From JACQCF01 sp043742785 (lineage in GTDB: Bacteria > Omnitrophota > Gorgyraeia > Zapsychrales > Fredricksoniimonadaceae): a stretch of 19,876 nucleotides of DNA. Every line of letters starts with the position of its first letter. Position 1 is the first letter of the stretch. The DNA lies in contig JAYTXU010000026.1 of assembly GCA_043742785.1 (NCBI GenBank), positions 1 through 19,876 of the forward strand. Reading direction: 5' to 3'. The translations under genes and the position numbers were made by a program. The notes below the pieces were generated by a model. That model saw only the letters and a program-made list of their open reading frames with translations, did not search any database and was not told the DNA's origin. This document shows positions 1 to 6,069 of the stretch, in pieces.

Positions 1-234
1 CTTTGTGCAAAACCGTTAGCGATTAAATGGGGACGTCGTGGACGTTTTATTAGCTGTACTGCTTTCCCTGACTGCAAGCATGCCGAATCTTTTACAACCG
101 ATGTTCCTTGTCCAGCCGAAGGGTGTACAGGAAAATTGGTTGAACGCAAAGCGATGCGTGGAAATACGTTCTATGGGTGTAGCCGTTATCCGGAATGTAA
201 ACACATTTCCAACAAACTGCCTGTAATTCAATGA
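1..234 (+). CDS. topA: DNA topoisomerase I, C-terminal end (5' truncated by window)
   Basis: The frame is open from base 1 and ends in TGA at 232-234. It encodes the tail of a type IA topoisomerase: part of one zinc ribbon (LCAKPLAIKWGRRGRFISC, then FPDCKH) followed by a complete one (CPAEGCTGKLVERK, then FYGCSRYPECKH). The four-cysteine ribbons with a 'GRRGRFISC' or 'FYGCSRYPEC' strand are typical of TopA C-terminal DNA-binding repeats. The enzyme relaxes negative supercoils; the catalytic part lies outside the window. The stop overlaps the start of the Xer recombinase gene by 4 bases (ATGA), so the two are probably cotranscribed and translationally coupled. Confidence 0.93.
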   Translation, partial: LCAKPLAIKWGRRGRFISCTAFPDCKHAESFTTDVPCPAEGCTGKLVERKAMRGNTFYGCSRYPECKHISNKLPVIQ

Positions 235-1091
235 GAAAATATATTGATAAGTTTCTTTCTTATTTAGAAGTTGAAAAAAATTATTCTTCTCATACTCTTA
301 TTAATTACAAAATTGATTTAAAAGAATTTTCCACATTTTTAGGTAAAGTATCTGTAACTGAAGTAGATTATTCTGTTTTACGCCGCTTTTTAGCTCAGAT
401 TAGAGGTAGGAATCTTAAACCTCGTAGCATTGCTCGTAAATTGTCATCCCTTAGAAGCTTTTTTAGATACCTTCAGCGTGAAAAGATTGTTAATTCTAAT
501 CCAGCGTCTTTGCTTGTAACACCTAAGCTTGATAAACCTTTGCCTCATTTTTTAAGTGAACAGGAAGCAGTGAAATTGATAGATGCTCCATCTGAAGATA
601 AGGTAAGTCAATTTAGAGATAAGGCTATTTTTGAAACACTTTATTCAACGGGTATTCGTGTTAGCGAGTTGGTAGGGCTTGATATTGATGATGTGGATTT
701 TATAAGCAATATTATTAGAGTGATGGGTAAAGGTAGGAAAGAAAGATTAGTGCCAATTGGTGATAAAGCGTTGGAAGCGATTCAGCACTATGTTGATAGA
801 AGGCTGCAAAAGGTTAATACTCTTTTTCTTAATAAAAATAGCACGCGCCTATCCACCAAAGGTATTTGTAATATTGTTAATAGATATGTTCTCAAACAGG
901 CGATTTCTCAACATGTAACCCCGCATATGTTTCGCCATTCTTTTGCAACTCATCTTCTTAACGCCGGAGCAGACCTTCGTTCTGTTCAGGAGCTTTTAGG
1001 CCATGTAAACCTATCAACTACACAGATTTATACTCATCTGACTACCGATAAGTTAAAAAAGGTTTACGATCAAGCACATCCAAGGGCGTAA
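231..1091 (+). CDS. xerC: Tyrosine recombinase XerC/XerD
   Basis: 286 residues, close to the usual Xer length of about 300. The N-terminal SAM-like core-binding domain covers about residues 1-90 (the 'LKPRSIARKLSSLRSFFRYL' stretch is typical). The catalytic domain carries the full set of residues: R143 (TGIRVSEL), K167 (GKGRKERLVP), H232 and R235 (HMFRH), H258 (LLGH) and nucleophile Y267 (TTQIYTHL). It should resolve chromosome dimers at dif. XerC and XerD cannot be told apart safely here; xerC is preferred because xerC is often found near topA. The start overlaps the topA stop, and there is no att site or cargo arrangement pointing to a phage integrase. Confidence 0.9.
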   Translation: MRKYIDKFLSYLEVEKNYSSHTLINYKIDLKEFSTFLGKVSVTEVDYSVLRRFLAQIRGRNLKPRSIARKLSSLRSFFRYLQREKIVNSNPASLLVTPKLDKPLPHFLSEQEAVKLIDAPSEDKVSQFRDKAIFETLYSTGIRVSELVGLDIDDVDFISNIIRVMGKGRKERLVPIGDKALEAIQHYVDRRLQKVNTLFLNKNSTRLSTKGICNIVNRYVLKQAISQHVTPHMFRHSFATHLLNAGADLRSVQELLGHVNLSTTQIYTHLTTDKLKKVYDQAHPRA

Positions 1092-1099
1092 TTTTAATG

Positions 1100-1127
1100 T
1101 TGACAAAATCAAATTTATTAATAAAAT
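1100..1127 (+). promoter_or_regulatory. Candidate sigma-70-type promoter of the pilin/TraU-like operon
   Basis: TTGACA at 1100-1105 (6/6) is followed after 16 bases by TAAAAT at 1122-1127 (5/6). It begins 9 bases after the xerC stop and would give a leader of about 80 bases before the ATG at 1216. It separates the accessory unit from topA-xerC. Confidence 0.6.
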
Positions 1128-1147
1128 ATCACTAATTAATTGATATT
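1125..1147. repeat. Inverted repeat overlapping the -10 box
   Basis: AATATC (1125-1130) and GATATT (1142-1147) are perfect inverted copies separated by 11 bases, and the left arm overlaps the proposed -10 box. It could be an operator or chance in very AT-rich DNA. A second short inverted repeat, TCGAT/ATCGA at 1160-1164 and 1170-1174 with loop TCCCC, lies in the same leader. Confidence 0.3.
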
Positions 1148-1215
1148 AAGTCAATTTAATCGATTCCCCATCGAATAGAAGTAATACAAGAACTCCCCAA
1201 TAGTTAAAAATCAAA

Positions 1216-2085
1216 ATGAAAAGAATTAAAGGTTCATGTGAAGCTTTCTCTTTAATAGAGCTTTCTATAAGTATGGCTGTTATTGCTATCTTAACTTCTT
1301 CTATTATTCCTATCGCTATTCGATCTTTTCAAATTAAAGCTGCTGAGAAAACAGCTTTAGAAGTTATCATGATTCAAGATGCCAGTCGTAATTATTACCT
1401 CTATAATAATGGATGGCCTGCAGATATTCCAACACTTCAAGCGCAAGGGTATTTAAATAATAAGTGGCTAGCAACTAATCCTTGGCGTAATTCTTATCTA
1501 ATTTCAAACAATAATTTAGGTTTAACTGTTAGTACTGATGTTCCTATTAAGTTGATTAATCTAGTAGCTAGTCATTTAACAGCTGCAGTTATTAATAATA
1601 CTAATGTCTCTAGTACGATTACAACATTAGGAAGTTCAACCATTACTTCAGGAGTTATTGTGGCTTGGTCAGGATCTATAGCAAATATTCCTAAAGGTTG
1701 GGTTTTATGTGATGGTAGTCATGGAACACCTGATTTAAGAGATAAATTTATTGTTGGTGCTTGGCAAGATGTTGTAGGCATGGCTGAGAGTAATATTATG
1801 GGGAGTTCAATGAAAACAGGAGGAAATATAATACATAATCATGGAGGAGTAACAGAAATGCATATTTTGACTGTTGATGAAATTCCATCTTTAACAGTTA
1901 CTATTCCTGGATATACACCTAATCAAGGTGGGAATAATCAAAATGCCCAAATGGGGGCAGGTGGGGCAGATTCAGAAATCACTTCAGGTAAAACAAATGG
2001 TAGAGGTGTTGGGCATTCTCATTCTATAGGTTCTGATTTTAATGTGCCACCGTTTTATGCATTGGCTTTCATCATGAAATCATGA
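1216..2085 (+). CDS. Prepilin-like protein with C-terminal phage tail-collar domain (putative pilus-tip adhesin)
   Basis: 289 residues. The N-terminus is a type IV prepilin signal: a short basic leader, then A10|FSLIEL with the +5 glutamate at E15, followed by a hydrophobic helix to about residue 35. Alanine replaces the usual glycine before the cut. Residues 55-110 resemble pseudopilins and the PilV shufflon N-domain (NGWPADIPTLQAQGYL, then NPWRNSYLIS). Residues 146-181 match the phage tail-collar type (SGSIANIPKGWVLCDGS, then GTPDLRDKFIVGA). The end carries HNH at 207-209, HSH at 267-269 and VPPFYALAFIM, as in trimeric tail-fibre tips where HxH pairs bind metal. Inferred role: a minor pilin displaying a phage-like receptor-binding tip. 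No Shine-Dalgarno is evident (A-rich upstream). It is the first gene of an overlapping operon; the prepilin peptidase is not in the window. Confidence 0.75.
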   Translation: MKRIKGSCEAFSLIELSISMAVIAILTSSIIPIAIRSFQIKAAEKTALEVIMIQDASRNYYLYNNGWPADIPTLQAQGYLNNKWLATNPWRNSYLISNNNLGLTVSTDVPIKLINLVASHLTAAVINNTNVSSTITTLGSSTITSGVIVAWSGSIANIPKGWVLCDGSHGTPDLRDKFIVGAWQDVVGMAESNIMGSSMKTGGNIIHNHGGVTEMHILTVDEIPSLTVTIPGYTPNQGGNNQNAQMGAGGADSEITSGKTNGRGVGHSHSIGSDFNVPPFYALAFIMKS

Positions 2086-2984
2086 AAACTTTAATCTTAT
2101 TATTAATTATTTTAAATTCTGTTTCTTGGGCAGAAGAAAGTTCGAAAGAGAGGAAAAGTATTCTAGAATTATCAACTATGGTAGATACGAAATGTATTGA
2201 TTTAAAGGTATTAGGTATTTGTCCTAAACCAGAGAGAGAAATACCTTTTGGTGTTAAGGTTAAATATATGCAACCAGAAGTGTTTATGGAAACTGTCAAA
2301 ATGCCGGGTGATTATGTAATTACTGAATATGGAGCAGTACTTCATTCGTTAGCTAATAAGGTTGTCAAAAATGAAATGGAATTAGCAACAGGAGTAAAGC
2401 CACTAATGGTGGATAGTGGAAGTTCTTCAAGCTCATTAAATAGTAGTAATTTACAGTTTAATGATGTTCATCTTTATGATTTTCCTTTTAGTTCAATGTT
2501 TGCCATGATTTTATGTTCAGCTCCACCTAATCAAACGCTCGGTGTTCGTTATCTTTCTGAAATAGACAGTGTTATTTGGCGTAGGGCAGACATAGAGAAG
2601 AATTTACCTCAAAGCGTAGCAGCATCAATAATTGGTTCTCAATGTCAACACTTGCCTTTGGGTGAAGAAGGTCAATGTATGAAATATTGGGGACCCCTTT
2701 ATCCCAGAGAAGGATTTGTAATTACTCCGAGTGCTCCTGTAGCCTCTGTGGTAGATGGGGTACGTTCAGTGAGCATTGCAAGTGATCTTTTACCTACTCA
2801 CATTGTTGAGTCAAAATTAGATTTCCAGCCAAATATTCCTTTTGATAAGGTTCAAATGATTTATCCTGAAAAAACATCATGTTTTCCTATTGGTCATAAT
2901 CCAGCGCAATGGGAAAGAGGTAGGCAATCTAAGGATGGTCGTTATGTTTGGATTTATTGGCATCAAAGGGAGTGTTGTATTTAG
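2082..2984 (+). CDS. TraU-like conjugative-element protein (PFL_4710 / TIGR03756 type), exported, cysteine-rich
   Basis: 300 residues with a signal peptide (MKTLILLLIILNSVSWA, cut near residue 17). Eight cysteines (38, 47, 145, 188, 199, 267, 298, 299) suggest up to four disulfides. The pattern matches what I remember of TraU-type ICE proteins: an early Cys pair (TKCIDLKVLGICPKP), then KYMQPEVF, a central WGPLYPREGFVITPSAPVAS, and a C-terminal YVWIYWHQRECC. In F-type systems TraU acts in the periplasm or outer membrane in pilus assembly and DNA transfer. The start overlaps the pilin-collar stop (ATGA) with no clear Shine-Dalgarno, so translation is probably coupled. It is unusual to see this family without the conjugative ATPases. 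Confidence is high for an exported protein, moderate for the family. Confidence 0.68.
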   Translation: MKTLILLLIILNSVSWAEESSKERKSILELSTMVDTKCIDLKVLGICPKPEREIPFGVKVKYMQPEVFMETVKMPGDYVITEYGAVLHSLANKVVKNEMELATGVKPLMVDSGSSSSSLNSSNLQFNDVHLYDFPFSSMFAMILCSAPPNQTLGVRYLSEIDSVIWRRADIEKNLPQSVAASIIGSQCQHLPLGEEGQCMKYWGPLYPREGFVITPSAPVASVVDGVRSVSIASDLLPTHIVESKLDFQPNIPFDKVQMIYPEKTSCFPIGHNPAQWERGRQSKDGRYVWIYWHQRECCI

Positions 2985-3435
2985 AATCATTAGTATTTTA
3001 TTTTTTTTATGGGTATCAAATGCTGATGCCACAGTATTTCGATCAAGCAATGTTTTCTTAAAATCGAATATATTAGAAAATAAGATTGTTTCTAATAAAG
3101 AAGATTTTAAAGGCAATATTTTAATCTTTATTAATCCGAGCTGTTCTTGGTGTCAGAAATCTTTAAATGACCTTAGTAAGTTTCGAAAAAGAAGAAACCA
3201 ATGGGAAGTAAAAGTTTATGTGATGGCTTCATTAAAAGAATTTATAGATTTTTTTCATGAAGAAATGTCGGTAATGCCTATGAATTTAGACTACACATTG
3301 GATTATGGAAACACTCTTGCAAGCAGTTATGGTATTAGCGAAACACCTACTTATATTATTACTAAGAATGGAAAAACAAAGAAGGTGGAAGGTTATGTGG
3401 ATTTTGATCATTTACTTCTGGATGGGAACTTCTAA
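2944..3435 (+). CDS. Exported thioredoxin-like protein with CSWC (TraF/TrbC/DsbC-like role)
   Basis: The chosen ATG at 2944 has AAGGA at 2931-2935 (8-base spacing) and gives a signal peptide ending near NADA (residues 1-29). Upstream in-frame ATGs would put a polar extension before the signal. The mature protein has a thioredoxin-fold pattern: a strand ILIFINPS, active site C67-S-W-C70, and YGISETPTYIITKNGK with the likely cis-proline at P135. It begins inside the end of the TraU-like gene, overlapping by 41 bases in another frame. F-type and ICE transfer regions often include thioredoxin-like TraF, TrbB, TrbC or DsbC proteins that help disulfide-rich partners fold. The cysteine-rich neighbour makes an oxidase or isomerase role plausible. 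Confidence 0.75.
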   Translation: MFGFIGIKGSVVFRIISILFFLWVSNADATVFRSSNVFLKSNILENKIVSNKEDFKGNILIFINPSCSWCQKSLNDLSKFRKRRNQWEVKVYVMASLKEFIDFFHEEMSVMPMNLDYTLDYGNTLASSYGISETPTYIITKNGKTKKVEGYVDFDHLLLDGNF

Positions 3436-3727
3436 TCTTTACGCAGCTAATCCCTACAAGTTAGGAGAGGTTAATTTCTTTTATAACAATAACGAAGAAC
3501 AATCATTAGAGAGTGAAGATCAATCTTTTGATTGGAGAGATCCTATAATTTCCAACGATGGAAAGGTAAGTTATTATTCTCCTCCAACTCCAATGTTAAC
3601 CTTATTGGAGTTTCCAAGTAAGAAAAATGCTAGGGCATATCTTAATTGGCAAAAGCAGAAGGTGGATAAAATTATTAAAGCGCAAGAAATTATTGAAGAA
3701 GTTTTAAAAGAAGGAAATAGGACGTGA
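3395..3727 (+). CDS. Small exported protein, possible TraF N-terminal-half-like
   Basis: 110 residues from the ATG at 3395, which has AAGGTGG at 3382-3388 (6-base spacing) and yields a signal peptide MWILIIYFWMGTSNLYAA. The frame stays open upstream to 3305, but that extension would precede the signal. The mature part is acidic, then has YYSPPTPMLTLLEFPSKKNA followed by a helix (RAYLNWQKQKVDKIIKAQEII). The helix recalls the 'NPTPENVRAYLxxQ' region in the N-terminal half of TraF. With the thioredoxin-like protein just upstream, the two might be a split and reordered TraF, but this is inference. It overlaps the previous gene by 41 bases and the next by 4 (GTGA). Confidence 0.6.
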   Translation: MWILIIYFWMGTSNLYAANPYKLGEVNFFYNNNEEQSLESEDQSFDWRDPIISNDGKVSYYSPPTPMLTLLEFPSKKNARAYLNWQKQKVDKIIKAQEIIEEVLKEGNRT

Positions 3728-4968
3728 TTTTATTATTCTTATTACTAATGACTGTTTCTCAATTATCTTTTGCTGATATTTTCTCTAAGCCAACAAATCA
3801 GGGGCAGTTTAATAAGGCTTTGGCTAATGATTCAAAGAATTTTTATCTTCGTAGTGGTTTTGACTACAACGCTTATGCTCCATCTCAATCACCGTATCAA
3901 TTAGATAAGGGAGGTGTTTCTTTAGGTTATAGTCGATACAATTCTCATGAAAGTTTAAAAACATTATTAACTAGATCTGAATTTAATACTGCAGAGCTTG
4001 AACTATTGATGCAACGGCTTTCTACTTCCAGATTCTTAGTTTGGCAGTACAGTTCACCGACTTTAGCAGATCTTTATAAACATTTAGATACGATAGGGCA
4101 TTTGCAGTTGTCTTTGCGTTATCATCAGTTTGAAAACTTAGAGCGGACTATTGATGATCCTTTGGTTAAACTGCGCAAGCAGGCGGTTATGGATTGTCTT
4201 AAACGTCAAGGGGATGATTATGCGGATGATGTTGATCTTGCTTTTCAAACTTGTTTAGATCGGTTAAATGCTCAAACCAAGCCTTACTCATCTTTAGAAG
4301 ACCCGGGCAATGGTAATTTTAATATTTCTGGAACGGTTAATGTTACGGATAAAGCCCTGGATCGAGTGAATAAAGTTGAAGAAGATTTGACTGTTATTAA
4401 GCAAATTATTCCTAGAGTGATGGTTACTCATGATGAGGTTTCAATTCAAGGGCCGTTGCATAAAAGTCGTGAGTTGATATCACAGTATCGTGGTGAATTT
4501 TTATCTAATCTTGAAGATATTATGAGTGAGTACAAACAAAATAAAACAGTAAATCTTCAGAAACTATCAAATCTTTCAGTTTTTGGAGTCCCCTTAACAG
4601 AAGGTCAAATAAGGAATCTTTTTATGCTTAATGACGTAACTGCTTATTTGTCTATAAATAAAATTGCTTCAGAGTTGGCTTATTTAAAGACAATTGATCA
4701 ATATTTAGAAGCTTCTCAGATGTTAGATAAGGTGATGAGTCATCCCGCTATTGAGCCCGGATATAAGACCTTATTAAGAAGTAGTTCTGAGTTTATTTAT
4801 AAAGAAATCAGTGCTCTAAAGGAAGAAAAAGAACGTTTAAGTCAATACTCAAATACCATGTATTCCATTTTAGATGAATCAGATAAAGAAAGACTTAAAT
4901 CATTATCTTGGATTAAACAAGAATCAATAAGTGAAGCAAAGGAAGGATTGCTTAATATAAATCCATGA
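3724..4968 (+). CDS. Exported helical protein, probable ICE PFL_4711-like (TIGR03755) family
   Basis: 414 residues from a GTG start (AAGGA at 3711-3715) that gives a signal peptide MILLFLLLMTVSQLSFA. The next in-frame ATG (3748) would remove most of it. Only two cysteines, C158 and C177, which may pair. The region YSSPTLADLYKHLDTIGHLQ (110-129) and the C-terminal helix INKIASELAYLKTIDQYL (311-328) with SQMLDKVMSHPAIEP and SEFIYKEISALKEE resemble remembered PFL_4711 features ('PGLYDLxQ' and a late 'RLAxEIAxARTIExAL' helix). That family sits next to PFL_4710 (TraU-like) in ICEs, which supports the call. It has no membrane helix after the signal, so it is probably periplasmic. The stop overlaps yraN (ATGA). 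Confidence 0.6.
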   Translation: MILLFLLLMTVSQLSFADIFSKPTNQGQFNKALANDSKNFYLRSGFDYNAYAPSQSPYQLDKGGVSLGYSRYNSHESLKTLLTRSEFNTAELELLMQRLSTSRFLVWQYSSPTLADLYKHLDTIGHLQLSLRYHQFENLERTIDDPLVKLRKQAVMDCLKRQGDDYADDVDLAFQTCLDRLNAQTKPYSSLEDPGNGNFNISGTVNVTDKALDRVNKVEEDLTVIKQIIPRVMVTHDEVSIQGPLHKSRELISQYRGEFLSNLEDIMSEYKQNKTVNLQKLSNLSVFGVPLTEGQIRNLFMLNDVTAYLSINKIASELAYLKTIDQYLEASQMLDKVMSHPAIEPGYKTLLRSSSEFIYKEISALKEEKERLSQYSNTMYSILDESDKERLKSLSWIKQESISEAKEGLLNINP

Positions 4969-5342
4969 ATAATAAAATCTTAGGACAGTATGGAGAGGAT
5001 TATTCTTGCAAGTATTTACAAGATAAAGGCTATAAAATTTTAGAAAAAAGCTTTCGTAATAAACTAGGAGAAATTGATTTGATTGCGCAAGATGGTAAGG
5101 TTGTGTGCTTTATTGAAGTGAAAACGAGAGAATCTTTGCATTATGGAGCTCCTTTTGAAGCTGTCAATTCAACTAAGCAGCACAGGATTGTAAAAATGGC
5201 TTTAAGTTATTTAAAATATCGATTTCAAACGATTGATATTCTTTCCCGTTTCGATGTTATCTCTATTTACCGCACTTCAAAAGGAGAGGCTATTGTTGAA
5301 CATATCATTAACGCCTTTGATTTAACCTATTTAAGTCATTGA
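4965..5342 (+). CDS. yraN: YraN / UPF0102 family nuclease-fold protein
   Basis: 125 residues, the normal family length. Conserved features: GQYGEDYSCKYLQDKGYKIL at the N-terminus, GEIDLIAQDG (E36, D38), FIEVKTR (E51, K53) and GAPFEAV. The D/E-x-K arrangement is that of the restriction-endonuclease-like fold. The cellular role is not settled. The start overlaps the stop of the PFL_4711-like gene by 4 bases, so this usually housekeeping gene is here the last member of the pilin/TraU-like operon. The stop codon lies inside the -35 box of the next promoter. Confidence 0.9.
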   Translation: MNNKILGQYGEDYSCKYLQDKGYKILEKSFRNKLGEIDLIAQDGKVVCFIEVKTRESLHYGAPFEAVNSTKQHRIVKMALSYLKYRFQTIDILSRFDVISIYRTSKGEAIVEHIINAFDLTYLSH

Positions 5343-5367
5343 CAAAGCAAATATAAGTCATTAGACT
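5339..5367 (+). promoter_or_regulatory. Candidate promoter for the small-protein-rsfS unit
   Basis: TTGACA at 5339-5344 (6/6, spanning the yraN stop) and TAGACT at 5362-5367 (4/6) with a 17-base spacer. It lies 45 bases upstream of the small gene's ATG. The good -35 box and the gap make it credible despite a weak -10. Confidence 0.45.
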
Positions 5368-5369
5368 TA
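5354..5369. repeat. Perfect inverted repeat over the -10 region
   Basis: TAAGTC-ATTA-GACTTA is a 6-bp perfect inverted repeat with a 4-base centre. It covers the proposed -10 box, so it could be a repressor site or a small RNA hairpin. A direct copy of its left part (TAAGTCATT) occurs at 5332-5340. Confidence 0.35.
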
Positions 5370-5412
5370 CATTTAAATTTATTAATAACCATGTTTTTGT
5401 AAGGAGGATTGG

Positions 5413-5586
5413 ATGGAGAAATTATCTTTCTATGATGTGAAAACCAAGGCAAAGTTTGAATCTGATAACTATAGAGTAGAAGAAAAAAGTGGTCGTTTCT
5501 TTGCCGTTACTAAATCTCTTAAAGGTGCTCATGAATGCTGGCGCGTTTTAGGTAAAGATCAAGCTGCGAAATTAAAGAAGAAATAA
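5413..5586 (+). CDS. 57-residue small basic protein of unknown function
   Basis: ATG at 5413 is preceded by a strong Shine-Dalgarno, AAGGAGG at 5401-5407, with 5-base spacing; the stop is TAA at 5584-5586. The product starts MEKLSFYDVKTKAKF, continues with VEEKSGRFFAVTKSLKG and HECWRVLGKDQAAKL, and ends in lysines. Alternating strands (FYDVKT, RFFAVT, CWRVLG) suggest a small beta-sheet domain. It has no signal peptide or membrane segment, so it is probably cytoplasmic. I do not recognise a named family. Its position just before rsfS suggests a constitutive, perhaps nucleic-acid-related, role, but nothing in the sequence proves it. Confidence 0.78.
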   Translation: MEKLSFYDVKTKAKFESDNYRVEEKSGRFFAVTKSLKGAHECWRVLGKDQAAKLKKK

Positions 5587-5592
5587 GCGGGA

Positions 5593-6015
5593 GTGGTTTC
5601 TATCCGAAGCAAAGCTCTTACTTCCAAACAATTAGCTAATAAAGTTGCTAAATTTGCCTCTGAAAAGAAGGCTGTGGACATTCTGATTCTAGATATGCGG
5701 AAATTGGTTAATTTCTGTGATTATTTTGTTTTAGCCACAGGTACTTCTGATCGTCAAGTTAAGGCTATTGGTGAAGGTATTGAGGAAGGTTTAGAAGATA
5801 TAGGTATTAATGCTCATCCTTCTAAAAATAAGAGGGGTTTTCAATCCTCAGATTCAGCAGAGGGTGTTGGCGCTTGGGTTCTTTTAGATATGGGGGACGT
5901 TGTAGCTCATATTTTTGAGCCGAATGCTAGGGAGTTTTATGGTTTGGAACATCTTTGGCAAGAGGCTCCTACTGTTGCATTAAGAGAACGTAAAAAGAAA
6001 GCTAAATTGAGCTAA
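5593..6015 (+). CDS. rsfS: Ribosomal silencing factor RsfS (Iojap)
   Basis: 140 residues. RsfS binds ribosomal protein uL14 and blocks joining of the ribosomal subunits during starvation. Family features: KKAVDILILDMRKL, CDYFVLATGTSDRQVKAI, then WVLLDMGDVVAHIFEPNARE and FYGLEHLWQEAP, with a short lysine-rich tail. The start is uncertain. The GTG at 5593 lies only 6 bases after the previous stop and its purine-rich stretch (GGGAG, 5589-5593) overlaps the codon. An ATC at 5602 would have ideal spacing to GGGAG but AUC is a rare initiator. Probably cotranscribed with the small gene before it. Confidence 0.92.
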   Translation: MVSIRSKALTSKQLANKVAKFASEKKAVDILILDMRKLVNFCDYFVLATGTSDRQVKAIGEGIEEGLEDIGINAHPSKNKRGFQSSDSAEGVGAWVLLDMGDVVAHIFEPNAREFYGLEHLWQEAPTVALRERKKKAKLS

Positions 6016-6032
6016 TTAAATCCAGGATGGGG

Positions 6033-6064
6033 GCCCCTTAATCATTGTTATTAAGGGGCTTTTT
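6033..6064 (+). terminator. Strong hairpin plus T-run between rsfS and argS
   Basis: GCCCCTTAAT (6033-6042) pairs perfectly with ATTAAGGGGC (6050-6059) across a 7-base loop, followed by five T (6060-6064). This is a textbook intrinsic terminator 18 bases after the rsfS stop. The argS ATG follows 5 bases after the T-run, so argS has neither its own Shine-Dalgarno nor promoter downstream of it. It may be partial, or act as an attenuator. Confidence 0.85.
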
Positions 6065-6069
6065 CCTTT

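Noticed and set aside
16..231. Minus-strand ORF of 71 codons opposite the topA end
   Set aside because: It is a shadow of the topA zinc-ribbon coding sequence with no recognisable protein features.
231..1091. Tyrosine recombinase as the integrase of a mobile element carrying the 1216-5342 block
   Set aside because: It is a standard-length Xer protein overlapping topA by 4 bases; no tRNA, att-like repeats or excision gene were seen at either end of the block.
1160..1174. TCGAT-TCCCC-ATCGA as a terminator for topA-xerC
   Set aside because: The stem is only 5 bp and no T-run follows.
2890..2943. Longer N-terminus for the thioredoxin-like protein from the ATG at 2890 (or 2935)
   Set aside because: The extension is polar and precedes a clear signal peptide; the ATG at 2944 has AAGGA at proper spacing.
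3305..3394. Longer N-terminus for the 110-residue protein from 3305
   Set aside because: It would lie wholly inside the thioredoxin-like gene and push the signal peptide inward; the ATG at 3395 has its own Shine-Dalgarno.
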